DNA from: Symbiodinium natans
Lineage: Eukaryota; Sar; Dinophyceae; Suessiales; Symbiodiniaceae
Direction of reading: 5' to 3'
Assembly: GCA_905221605.1 (NCBI GenBank)
Contig: CAJNDS010001308.1
Coordinates: 2,501 to 23,814, forward strand
Length of the DNA: 21,314 nt
This document shows, piece after piece, positions 10,101-17,641 of the stretch. Position numbers and translations under genes: made by a program. Position 1 is the first letter of the stretch, and each line of letters begins with the position of its first letter. The notes below the pieces were generated by a model. It ran no database searches. It was given only the letters and a program-made list of their open reading frames with translations, and was not told where the DNA came from.

Positions 10101-10391
10101 CTACTGATTCATCCCACTCGGGCGTGACTGACTCAGTTTCCTTTTTGGGGGGTCCCCATGCAGAGGAGCCTTTCTGTTACACAACTGGGCTCCGTTTGTG
10201 AGAAGCTTCCAGCTTCCGACTTCCGGATCACTGGAGGTTGTCCATGGGCAGGCTGCAAGCATGCTTCTTCGTTCTTGTTTCTCCTGTGCAGACTGGGATA
10301 GACTGGGTCTCAGTTCCTTGGGCATGTACCCCGCATATCCAAGGACCCAGTGGTAAAACGTAGTACGAAAGACCAGGAAGTGTCGGGGCAT
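10101..10391 (-). CDS. Small ORF (96 aa) with a GYAGYMP motif
   Basis: An ATG frame begins at 10391, with an in-frame TGA 12 bases upstream, and ends at TAG. It starts MPRHFLVFRTTFYHWVLGYA and continues GYMPKELRPSLSQSAQEKQE; the C-terminal third is basic and ends SQSRPSGMNQ. The segment HWVLGYAGYMPKEL recalls the (P)GYxG(Y/F/H)xP signature of FAM166/CIMIP2-type ciliary microtubule inner proteins. Here the motif's first Pro is Leu, and the match is one short motif judged by eye. If correct, it would sit inside the lumen of axonemal doublets. Otherwise it is an unknown small protein or a terminal exon. Confidence 0.35.
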   Translation of the reverse strand: MPRHFLVFRTTFYHWVLGYAGYMPKELRPSLSQSAQEKQERRSMLAACPWTTSSDPEVGSWKLLTNGAQLCNRKAPLHGDPPKRKLSQSRPSGMNQ

Positions 10392-10586
10392 GTGTCCCCA
10401 TCAAGCCATGCAAGCTTGTAAAAGCCTCGGAGCAGTGTTGGCTCGAACTGGGTCACCAGACCTGTCAATCAGTGGGTCAACAGAGCCCTGGGAACTCCAG
10501 AGAGGTGAAGCCCTCAAACTCTAAGCCCCCCAAAACCCCAACCAGACCCAAACCCCAATGACCCAACCAGCCTCAACCCTAGACAG

Positions 10587-10664
10587 CCTAAACCTAAACC
10601 CTAAACCCTAAACCCTAGGCCCTAAACCCTAAACCCCAAACCCTGAACCCTAAACCCCTAAACC
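10587..10664 (-). repeat. Telomere-type CCCTAAA tract with variants
   Basis: CCCTAAA mixed with CCCCAAA, CCCTGAA and CCCTAGG variants. The upstream flank (about 10500-10586) is rich in related CCCCAA-type words. Confidence 0.88.
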
Positions 10665-11067
10665 TTGCCTCCCATATTGAACCTTGAGATCCTCAAACCC
10701 CAAGGCCTTTGCCTTGCCCTCCTAAGGGCTTCCAGGATGTTTGAGTTTAGGCTTTCAAGGGGTCAAGCGTAGGGTTTGGGGGGGTCTAGGGTTGAGAGGA
10801 AGGGTTTCCTTCAACTTGGGAGCTTCTTTCCGAGGGTTGGCTTTTGCAGACGCGCCGGTCTTAGACTTTGTCGGTGGCCCTGGGGGGCTCCCTTTCACAA
10901 CCTTTGCTTAAGGCCTTAAATCCACCGAAGCCCCCAACACTCGGCACGAGCCCACACCCTAAAACTTACAAACCCAGAGTATGGTGCCTCCGGGACGTGT
11001 GCCAAAATCATGAGCCATGTGGGGCTTCAGGGCAAGCCCAGAAGATTGCTCTGCCCAGCGTCATGCC

Positions 11068-11650
11068 CTAGGCTAAGCGAGCCTTTCTGTCAAAGTCAAG
11101 TGGCAGGGTCTCTGGGCTGTCCTCGCTGGGATAGAAGCAGAACCCGCCTCCCTCGGGCCCCAAAGTAGGGTTTTCGGATGTAGGGGCCCGCCAGAAGGTC
11201 TTATGAGATGATGACGGTGTTCTTGGGGTCTTACGGTTTTAGAGGTTGAGGGGTCAAGCCAGATGGCACAGAGCCGCAGGCTCCATGTGTTGAGTCGCTG
11301 GGGCAGAGGCCAGTGAGGCCATTGAGCCCATATTCAGGCCATTGAGGCCATTGAGGCCCTTGCTCATGGCGCCCCTTCGGTCGCTTCGGTCGCTTCGTTC
11401 GCGGTCGCTTCGGTCGCGGTCGCTTTGGTCGCTTGGGTCGCTTCGGTCCTCCACCTTCATGGTCTGCACGAGGGACAAGAGCTTGCAAACCTGCACCGGC
11501 AGCGACAGCAAGCCGATGAGGATGGCGGCCGCGGTCACAACCCGGTCCTGTGTGCTCATCACGGGAAAGGGTGTGGCCTGGGAAGGGAACATGCTGAGCG
11601 TGTAGAGCTGGCGACTCCGTTCCCGGAGGCCTTGGTGGTTTCAGCCATCC
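11068..11650 (-). pseudogene. Minus-strand channel-like gene fragment (S6-type helix plus downstream exon)
   Basis: Read on the minus strand, one frame runs from about 11650 to TAG at 11070-11068, interrupted only by TGA (11256-11254) and TAA (11241-11239). After the acceptor-like TTCCCTTCCCAG (near 11580) it reads ATPFPVMSTQDRVVTAAAI and then LIGLLSLPVQVCKLLSLV. In potassium channels the filter GxGD is followed by (A/V)TP, a linker and a hydrophobic S6 ending LP.QV..L, so this could be an exon starting just after the filter. A GATC-type 9-base repeat (11375-11450) and a GGCCATTGA repeat then encode low-complexity RSD and GLN runs, perhaps an intron. The last part reads GGGFCFYPSEDSPETLPLDF and ends DRKARLA. 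No filter exon was found upstream. It may be a real spliced gene or a relic. Confidence 0.33.
11375..11450 (+). repeat. 9-base GGTCGCTTC tandem repeat
   Basis: About eight copies of GGTCGCTTC and close variants (GGTCGCGGTCGCTT, GGTCGCTTT). It is preceded at 11315-11358 by four GGCCATTGA-type units. Confidence 0.85.
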
Positions 11651-11726
11651 CTAAACCCAAGAGCTGCTTCAGCGTCTCCCTGGAGCCATCCGTAGCGGGA
11701 GATGCGCCGTAAGTGGCCAGGTCACT

Positions 11727-11920
11727 GCCAGCAGATCACCACATCCTTGCCGAGCCATGTGCCCAGGAGATCCCAGGAGTCTAGCTGTCGAGCTTCCTCC
11801 AACGTGCTGGCCTTTGTGTATGGCTGGAACAGGAGTCCCAAGGTGTGTGCTGTGCCAACGTTCCTGGAGAAGGCCTGTGTGGGACCTCGTACCTCTCTGA
11901 AAGGCGTCCTTCAGAGGCCG
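11727..11920 (-). other. Coding-like minus-strand segment
   Basis: A frame on the minus strand open between two stops reads LGLLFQPYTKASTLEEARQL and then DSWDLLGTWLGKDVVICWQ before TGA. A CCCACACAG acceptor-like signal precedes it. It lies upstream, in minus-strand order, of the channel-like fragment and could be an exon of the same gene, but it has no channel feature. An overlapping 125-codon minus frame (12046-11669) competes with it. Confidence 0.22.
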
Positions 11921-12083
11921 GCGAAGCACCGAAAGCTGCTGCTCTAAGCCAACATGGTGGCTATTGCACAGAAAAATGTTGCGTACGACTGCCTCTCTTA
12001 CTTCATTATCTGCGACGACGATGTCAACTAATGTCAACCACGGCAACTTTACGACGAGGATGGCTACTACTAGTGCTACTACG

Positions 12084-12087
<4 letters not shown>

Positions 12088-12126
<39 letters not shown>
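12088..12126 (+). repeat. CTG/CAG trinucleotide run (about 13 units)
   Basis: Uninterrupted CTG units, preceded by degenerate TACTAC/TGCTAC units from about 12065. Open frames across it encode poly-Leu or poly-Ala on the plus strand, with no flanking domain to suggest a protein. Confidence 0.95.
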
Positions 12127-12127
<1 letters not shown>

Positions 12128-12162
12128 GGGGGGGGGTTGGGGGGGTGGGGGGGTGGGGGGTT
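12125..12162 (+). repeat. G-run block
   Basis: Runs of G broken by TT or T directly after the CTG run. The four or more G-tracts could form a G-quadruplex. Confidence 0.85.
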
Positions 12163-12429
12163 CGAGGTGCTACCCATACCTACCTACCTACGGCCCGAGG
12201 CCTCGGCGGACACATGCTTCCATGGCGCTTGATAAATTCTGTGACAAAATGGATGCTGCAGAAGCAAAATTCGCTTTCAGACACAAATCCATGACTCTTG
12301 AATGAAGCTGGTCCAAAGCGCGCTGGGCTTCAAAGGGAGTCTCCAAAGGAACTCCTTTGCCCTCTTGCTCGCGGGTCGTCTGCAGCAGCCGAGCTGCATC
12401 AGAGAATTGCTCAGGGCTTCAGTTTATGC

Positions 12430-12563
12430 GTTTAGGGTTTGGGGTTAGGGTCAAAGCAGTGTGGGGATGATTTACCATTGACGCGCATCAAGTCCTGCAG
12501 CCACCATGGGTAGATACCCTAAACCCCAAACCCTGAATCCACAACCCTAAGCCTTAAACCCTA
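12430..12563. repeat. Two short degenerate telomere-type tracts in opposite orientation
   Basis: 12430-12451 is G-rich (TTTAGGGTTTGGGGTTAGGG). 12516-12563 is C-rich with CCCTAAACCCCAAACCCTGA-type variants. Confidence 0.8.
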
Positions 12564-12712
12564 TGTTTAAACATACACCTACTTTTTCGCATCCTCAGTG
12601 TGCGCAGGACATTTCTGCTCCTTCCTCGCCTTAAAGTATACCAACATATGGGGGGTTTCCGAAAATATTTTGGAGATGGAAGGCTGCTAAGTTTACTTCC
12701 CTAAGCCCTAAT

Positions 12713-12784
12713 TCCTAAACCCTAAACCCTAAACCCTAAACCCTAAACCCTAAACCCTAAACCCTAAACCCTAAACCCTAAACC
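12713..12784 (-). repeat. Telomere-type CCCTAAA tract (about 10 units)
   Basis: Perfect CCCTAAA units, preceded by drifted CCCTAAGCCCTAATTCCTAA. Confidence 0.97.
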
Positions 12785-12894
12785 TGTGTGTGCTTCGACC
12801 AGGCCATGTCCAGCATGGGCCATATCCAGGCACCTTGCCGGGTGGAACGTCAGCTTCGGCTCGGGGAGGCTTAGGAAACCCTCTGAGTCATCAG

Positions 12895-12946
12895 GTTTAG
12901 GGTTTAGGGTTTAGGGTTTAGGGTTTAGGGTTTAGGGTTTGGGGTT
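12895..12946 (+). repeat. Telomere-type TTTAGGG tract (about 7 units)
   Basis: Perfect TTTAGGG units, the last one TTTGGGG. It lies 110 bases from the 12713-12784 tract in the opposite orientation, so the pair forms a large inverted repeat around unique DNA. Confidence 0.97.
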
Positions 12947-12963
12947 ATAAGGCGGATGTTCGC

Positions 12964-13031
12964 ACTTATACTAACAGTCCGAAATAGGGATTCTAGTGCC
13001 CCCTACTATAATCCCTATTCAGGACTCTTAG
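12964..13031. mobile_element. 61 bp palindromic element, family 2 copy 1
   Basis: The left arm CTAACAGTCCGAAATAGGGA (from 12971) continues TTCTAGT. The right arm ends at 13031, and its complement reads CTAAGAGTCCTGAATAGGGA then TTATAGT. The arms are 27 bp and the loop is 7. CTTATA immediately before the left arm is shared with the second copy at 17060-17126. The length of exactly 61 bp in two copies supports a defined element. Confidence 0.72.
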
Positions 13032-13218
13032 TGTTTGGGGGGACAGACCCTATAAGCCCTATACTGCCTGAATTTTAGGGTGTAGATAGGTTTGGGCTTT
13101 AAACTGTTTGGGTTTAGGATTCGGCTTCGCCGTTCTGTTGGGGTGCAGAGGGTTTAGGGATTCGGACATTTTTTTAATTATATTTGTTGTTGTCTTTTTG
13201 TTTTATTTTTATTTTTCT

Positions 13219-13221
<3 letters not shown>

Positions 13222-13253
<32 letters not shown>
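13222..13253 (+). repeat. Poly-T run (about 32)
   Basis: An uninterrupted T run after a T-rich stretch. It could be the complement of a retroposed poly-A tail on the minus strand, but I see no coding relic on the proper side. Confidence 0.9.
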
Positions 13254-13403
13254 CTGTTCGTTAGGGGTTTAGGGGGTGTTTTAAGTTACTTGAGGTTTAG
13301 GGTGTAGGGTTTGGAGTTTAGGAATTGGGTTCGTCGATCGGGCACCGGGAAGCGATATCAACCAACAAGCCACCATGTTGGTCTACTGCTCTAGAATATG
13401 ATA

Positions 13404-13470
13404 ACCCTAAACCCTAAACCCTAAACCCTAAACCCTAAACCCTAAACCCTAAACCCTAAACCCTAAACCC
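13404..13470 (-). repeat. Telomere-type CCCTAAA tract (about 9-10 units)
   Basis: Perfect units with sharp edges to unique sequence on both sides. Confidence 0.97.
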
Positions 13471-13565
13471 TTACTTTTGGGTTTAAGAGCAGCGGAATCT
13501 AAGTTCCAACCGAGTTTGTCGGTTTATCGGGCCTGGATGTGACCTGCTTGCACACGCCCTAATGA

Positions 13566-13635
13566 AACCCTATCCCTAAACCCTAAACCCTAAACCCTAA
13601 ACCCTAAACCCTACACCCTACACCCTAAACCCTAA
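13566..13635 (-). repeat. Telomere-type CCCTAAA tract with CCCTACA variants
   Basis: Six to seven exact units followed by two CCCTACA units and further CCCTAA. Confidence 0.93.
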
Positions 13636-13740
13636 CAATCCTACACTCCGAAACCGTAAGCTCGCGGGGTGGTCTGACTCGGACCCAATCGTGGTGCGAT
13701 TGGAGCTTGATCGGCATCCGCTTGGTATAGTGTGTTGCGG

Positions 13741-13784
13741 TTTAGGGTTTAGGGTTCAGGGCCTAGGCTTTAGGATTTAGGGTT
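13741..13784 (+). repeat. Short degenerate TTTAGGG tract
   Basis: Exact TTTAGGG units pass into GTTCAGGGCCTAGGCTTTAG-like variants. Orientation is opposite to the tract at 13566-13635. Confidence 0.8.
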
Positions 13785-13900
13785 GAGGCACGGTCATTTG
13801 AATTAGGGAGTGTAGTGCGCACATCCTCTGAAATGGACAGCCACCTCACCTTAGTCCCTTGAATCTGGGCTTTGAAGCCGGGTAGCCCCACTCGAAACAT

Positions 13901-14113
13901 ATGCCTTTGCCAGGGACCCGTCTTTGCGGATGCGCCGTTCACTGTGAGTTATCCCATGCCGCCTACTGTGCCGATGTGCTGCGCCTTGGCTGTCCGAAGC
14001 CTGGGAATGCGGGCTTCGTGTCGGCAGAGTGTATGCCTGGAATGGGTACGCGTCGAACGTGTTGCTGTCTGGGTGGGGTGAAAGCCCTGACCCCTTCAGC
14101 CCCACGGCCCTAA
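13901..14113 (+). CDS. Possible Cys-rich coding segment
   Basis: An ATG frame of 70 codons has Cys-rich content, with CGCAVHCELSHAAYCADVL followed by LGCPKPGNAGFVSAEC. The base CCAG at 13909-13912 could equally be a splice acceptor. An 84-codon frame lies opposite on the minus strand (14105-13851) and another overlaps in the second plus frame, so the strand is uncertain. The spacing of cysteines suggests a small secreted or metal-binding fold if real, but no family is recognised. Confidence 0.2.
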   Translation: MPLPGTRLCGCAVHCELSHAAYCADVLRLGCPKPGNAGFVSAECMPGMGTRRTCCCLGGVKALTPSAPRP

Positions 14114-14158
14114 ACTCGGAACAACAAATCCCGAAACCACTCGACCTCGACCCTCCGA

Positions 14159-14280
14159 ACCCTAAACCTTAAACCCTAAACCCGAAACCCTAAACCCTAA
14201 ACCCTAAACCCTAAACCCTAAACCCTAAACCCTAAACCCTCAACCGCCTAAACCCTAAACCCTAAACCCCAAACCCTAAG
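14159..14280 (-). repeat. Long CCCTAAA tract with interruptions
   Basis: About sixteen CCCTAAA or variant units (CCTTAAA, CCCGAAA, CCCTCAACCG, CCCCAAA) over some 120 bases. Confidence 0.95.
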
Positions 14281-14406
14281 CCTGAACCTCAGGTACCTGC
14301 TGTATCAAGCTTCCGAAGATTCGTGGAATTCCTAAAGGCTCGGTGCCTCTTTCGCCGGAGGCGTACGGAGTTGCAAAAACGTGCTGAGGGTTTACCTAGA
14401 TTTAGC

Positions 14407-14480
14407 TAAACCCTAAACCTTAAACCCTAAACCCTAAACCCTAAACCCTAAACCCTAAACCCTAAACCCCAAACCCTAAA
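14407..14480 (-). repeat. Telomere-type CCCTAAA tract (about 10 units)
   Basis: Mostly exact units with one CCTTAAA and one CCCCAAA. Confidence 0.95.
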
Positions 14481-14537
14481 GTTTGGTTCTAGGTTCCCTT
14501 AGAAAGTAACGAACCCCGCCAAAAAAGTACCAATATC

Positions 14538-14597
14538 ATGTTTCCTTAAATGGGATTGAACTAGGGGAAAATCCCTACTAAGAACGGCTAGTATAAG
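14538..14597. mobile_element. Diverged minus-strand copy of the 61 bp palindromic element
   Basis: The reverse complement reads CCTTATACTAGCCGTTCTTA, then GTAGGGATTTTCCCCTAG and TTCAATCCCATTTAAGGAA. This matches the order of landmarks in 17060-17126 (CCTTATACTA, GGGATTAT, CCCCT, ATCCCCATTAAGGA) with a few bases lost. The arms pair less well than in the other copies. Confidence 0.45.
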
Positions 14598-14696
14598 GGG
14601 CAACAATCCCAACTCGAAGGAGTCGAAGGACTTGCTGAAGCAGCTGGAAGGGAATTGGACACCCGACTGCGCAATGAATCACATTGCCGGCAAAAA

Positions 14697-14865
14697 TACG
14701 AATCAGAGACCAGAGGGTCCAATCAGAGACCAGACACACCGAATCAGAGACCAGGCTCAGAATCAGAGACCAGACAGGCAGAAACCGAGACCAGATTCCA
14801 GAATCACCCCCCTCAGGATCAGAGACCAGACAGGGCCGAATCAGAGACCAGACAGGGTGGCATCC
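14697..14865 (+). repeat. Short-motif array, GAATCAGAGACCAGA orientation
   Basis: Seven copies of (A)ATCAGAGACCAG, or close variants such as AACCGAGACCAG, at roughly 20-base spacing, with a gap near 14800. Open frames through it encode only ESETR/NQRPD-type low complexity. Confidence 0.88.
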
Positions 14866-15080
14866 GAAACCAAAGGGACGTCAAGGGAAAGCAAAGGGTT
14901 CATTGTTGTAACCACTGGGTTGACCGAAGTCGCTAGCCACGGCTTCTCGCACTTCAGGATTTAACGTGAATGAGGGTTTGAGGTTTACACGTGAGGCTTT
15001 GGGGTTTAGGGTTTCGGGTTCACAGTTTAAGAAGCATCCACAACACAGATTCTTCCGTATCAGGGCAACCGAGGCATCGA

Positions 15081-15665
15081 GGGTTTGGAAGGGATTCGCT
15101 TGAAGCAGGCCTGCCCGAGGAAAATAGAAAAGCGGGGGGGTTGGGGGGGGCGCAGCCCCCCCCATTTGCAAACACAATGCGCGCATCATGGGTTTGGAAG
15201 CGATTCGTTTGAAGCAGGCTTGCCCGAGTAAAAAATACAAGCGGGGGGGTTGGGGGGGGCGCAGCCCCCCCCATTTGCCAAGACAATGCCCGCATCGTGG
15301 GTTTGGAAGGGATTCGTTTGAAGCAGGCCTGCCCGAGGAAAATAGAAAAGCGGGGGGGTTGGGGGGGGCGCAGCCCCCCCCATTTGCCAACACAATGCCC
15401 GCGTCATGGGTTTGCAAGGGATTCGTTTGAAGCAGGCTTGCCCGAGTAAAAAATGGGTTTGGAACGGATTCTTTTGAAGCAGGCCTGCCCGAGTAAAAAA
15501 AAACGGTACAAAATAAAAGCGGGGGGGGGTTGGGGGGGGGGTTGCCCGAGGAAAATAGAAAAGCGGGGGGGTTGGGGGGGGCGCAGCCCCCCCCATTTGC
15601 AAACGCAATGCCCGCATCATGGGTTTGGAAGCGATTCGTTTGAAGCAGGCTTGCCCGAGTTACAA
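15081..15665 (+). repeat. 109 bp tandem array with internal G/C hairpin
   Basis: The unit start GGGTTTGGAAGSGATTCG occurs at 15081, 15190, 15299 and 15408, giving a period of exactly 109 bases, then at 15455 and 15621 in shortened or rearranged units. Each full unit contains GAAGCAGGCYTGCCCGAG and a G-rich run, followed by a hairpin in which GGGGGGGGC pairs with GCCCCCCCC around GCA (15143-15163 in the first unit). CATTTGCMAACACAATGC and related words close the unit. Long frames on both strands are composition artefacts that repeat with the unit. Confidence 0.92.
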
Positions 15666-15668
15666 ACA

Positions 15669-16080
15669 AGTTGGGTTGGTCGGGGTCGGGTCAGGTAGAC
15701 TCCTCTGGGGCGGGATGCTAGGTCGTGAGTCGGGTCACGGGTCGGGTGGGTTGCTTGGTCAGGGGTCAGGGGCCGGTCGGGTGGGTCGGGTCGGGTTATT
15801 ACTGCGTCACAGGACGGTCCGTGCCGACAGCATTCTGCCACGAGGGTACGTCATGGTGGCTGAATGCATTGGTCTACTCTTTCGGTCGCTTCGCCCACTG
15901 CTGCGGGTCCCTGGCTGCTTGGGTTGGGTTGGTCGGGTTGGTTGGGTTGGTCGGGTCGATCGGATTGGTCGGAGCGGTCGGGCGGGTCGGGTCCGGTTGG
16001 GTTGGTCTGGTCGGGTGGGTTGCTTGGTCAGGGGTCAGGGGCCGGTGGGGTGGGTCGGGTCGGCTGGAGACGGTCGGGTG
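15669..16080 (+). repeat. GGTCG/GGTTG degenerate repeat block
   Basis: Runs of GGTCGGGTCGG, GGTTGGGTTGG and mixtures. A longer phrase starting TTGCTTGGTCAGGGGTCAGG occurs twice, near 15750 and 16019, showing internal duplication. The stretch about 15800-15915 between the blocks is less repetitive and I see no gene in it. Confidence 0.85.
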
Positions 16081-16085
16081 CCTGA

Positions 16086-16270
16086 TTCGGCGAGCCTGGT
16101 CTCTGAATCCCATGTCTGGTCTCGGAATCTGGGAGCCTGGTCTCTGAATCCCATGTCTGGTCTCGGAATCTGGCTGCCTGGTCTCTGAGTCTGGTCCCCT
16201 GCTGGTCTCGGATTCCCCCCTCCTGGTCTCTGATTCGGCCCTCCCGGTCTCGGAATCTGTTCCCCTGATT
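16086..16270 (-). repeat. Short-motif array, TGGTCTCTGAATC orientation
   Basis: Alternating TGGTCTCTGAATC and TGGTCTCGGAATC words. A 41-base compound unit occurs twice (from about 16097 and 16138), followed by looser copies. The motif is the reverse complement of the one at 14697-14865. Confidence 0.88.
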
Positions 16271-16524
16271 CGGCCTTCACCCAATCACATTGATGTGGGG
16301 GTTTCCAAAAATTAGGGGGGGGGGGGTTCATTTTGGATTTCGATATCACAAGGACTAGAGAGTATTCTTGAGGTACTTAAGGGGTTACGGATGGCTCTAT
16401 GACCCAGTTTAAGTTACGTGTCCGGCATGCTACCAGCAAGCTACTTCACCACAGCCGGTGATCGGTGCTTCGAACTCAGCTTCGGCCCTCCCCTAAACCC
16501 TAAGTCCCAAATTAGGTCGTTTAG

Positions 16525-16650
16525 AACCCGAGGGCTTGGAAGCTCGAGAAGACCCAAGCACTCGGCCCCTTTGCACCGAGGAAGGTCACGCCATTGGATG
16601 TCGCGCCTGGGAACCAGTTGCAATATGAGGAGGCGCTCGCAGAACCCTAA
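16525..16650 (+). CDS. Probable C-terminal exon, unknown protein
   Basis: After an acceptor-like GGTCGTTTAG ending at 16524 a frame of 41 codons runs to TAA at 16648. It begins NPRAWKLEKTQALGPFAPRK and continues VTPLDVAPGNQLQYEEALAE before a final Pro. The composition and codon choice (CTC, GAG, AAG, GTC, GGC) resemble the AAA-family gene. The preceding plus-strand frame (about 16452-16495) reads GDRCFELSFGPPL and might be an earlier exon. A 76-codon ATG frame from 16427 overlaps out of frame and looks like a shadow. The stop codon lies within a CCCTAAGCCCTAA pair, so a heptamer-like word supplies the end of the protein. Family unknown. Confidence 0.35.
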   Translation, partial: NPRAWKLEKTQALGPFAPRKVTPLDVAPGNQLQYEEALAEP

Positions 16651-16871
16651 GCCCTAAGCGATCATGGGCAGGTATAAGTGAGGTCTTATGCACATTACTC
16701 CAGGGTAGCTACACTATGTTAAATCTGACGTACAAAAGGTGCCCATAGTAGAGTGCAAGAGAAGGGTTTTGGAAGTGTGGGGGATCCTTCAGCTCCAAAC
16801 CCAAAAGCCCTGTGAATTTGGAGCTGTTTGGTTTTAAGGGTGTGCAGGCATATTTTGGGTTCGGGCTCTAC

Positions 16872-16950
16872 ATTAGGGCACTCTCGGGGCTTACAAGTGG
16901 GTTAGAAGTACAGTTATCATTGGTTAACAAATACCATGAACCTCCAAGTA
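16872..16950 (-). mobile_element. Partial copy of the 129 bp inverted-repeat element (family 3)
   Basis: The reverse complement of this stretch matches 20383-20461 end to end over about 79 bases. Shared words include TACTTGGAGGTTCAT, TAACCCACTT and AGTGCCCTAAT. The second arm is missing or too decayed to see, so this is a half-element. Confidence 0.65.
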
Positions 16951-17059
16951 GGGTTTGGCAGGTTCAGGGTTGCTAAGGCCCGCCTTTCACAGCGGTAGCG
17001 GGGTGGTGGCCTGCCTAGTTCAGCAGGACGTTCATCTTCGGGCATTGTGATGTTCACCC

Positions 17060-17126
17060 CTTATACTAACGGTCCTCGATTGGGATTATAGTACCCCTTG
17101 TTATGATCCCCATTAAGGACTGTTAG
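17060..17126. mobile_element. 61 bp palindromic element, family 2 copy 2
   Basis: The left arm CTAACGGTCCTCGATTGGGA (from 17066) continues TTATAGTA. The complement of the right arm (ending 17126) reads CTAACAGTCCTTAATGGGGA then TCATAAC. Preceded by CCTTATA, as in copy 1. Similarity to copy 1 extends leftward through GATGTTC. Confidence 0.72.
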
Positions 17127-17285
17127 GGAATATCCCAATTCGGGCAATTCAAGGACACCTTAAACCCTTCAACCGCACCGCTTGATGCCCATACTTCAAG
17201 CTTGGCGCTGCCAAGGATGCTGATTTCGAACTCCTTTTCAGGTGTTGAGTTGGAGCTCCCTGTTCTGCAGACCTACGGCAAGGCA

Positions 17286-17401
17286 ACCCTAAACCCTAAA
17301 CCCTAAACCCTAAACCCTAAACCCTAAACCCTAAACCCTAAACCCTAAACCCTAAACCCTAAACCCTAAACCCTAAACCCTAAACCCTAAACCCTAAACC
17401 C
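17286..17401 (-). repeat. Longest telomere-type CCCTAAA tract (about 16.5 perfect units)
   Basis: 116 bases of exact CCCTAAA with abrupt borders (AAGGCAA on the left, AAAGAGTTC on the right), 240 bases upstream of the AAA-family gene. The lack of substitutions suggests it is recent or actively homogenised. Confidence 0.98.
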
Positions 17402-17513
17402 AAAGAGTTCTAGGTTAGATTTTTGAGTGACATTGCATCTGCGATCCTACGACGCCGTTTGTCAAAGCGGCTTCCTTTCTTGGCGGCGCCTTGAGCTTTG
17501 GGCACTCTAATCC

Positions 17514-17640
17514 CCTCCCCCTAATATTAAACCCCCCCCTGCCCCCTAATATTAAACACCCCCATGATACTTATATTATAGTGTAGGGGGGGGGTTTCAA
17601 TGTTAGGGCCTTAGGGGGTAGGGGGGGTTTCATTAGGGGG
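17514..17640. repeat. Inverted G/C-run repeat abutting the AAA-family start codon
   Basis: The left arm (17514-17564) contains two units of the type CCCCCTAATATTAAACCCCC. The right arm (17585-17640) contains two diverged complementary units of the type GGGGGTTTCATTAGGGGG, separated from the left by an AT-rich loop around 17565-17584. The right arm ends one base before the ATG at 17642, so this would lie in the promoter or 5' leader of the gene. It could be a small inverted-repeat element or a regulatory fold; the sequence does not decide between these. Confidence 0.55.
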
Positions 17641-17641
17641 C

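Noticed and set aside
11845-12305. Frames encoding poly-Leu or poly-Ala across the CTG run, with Gly-rich tails
   Set aside because: They consist mostly of the microsatellite and G runs; flanks show no protein family.
14881-15669. 262-codon minus-strand ORF rich in PPNPPPL and ANGGGCAPP text
   Set aside because: It runs through the 109 bp tandem array and repeats with its unit. Similar long frames exist on the other strand and in other frames, so it is a composition effect of the repeat.
15619-16188. 189-codon plus-strand ORF of GRVGRVG-type sequence, with overlapping 140- and 136-codon frames
   Set aside because: It encodes only the GGTCG/GGTTG repeat and the short-motif array; there is no domain and several frames are equally open.
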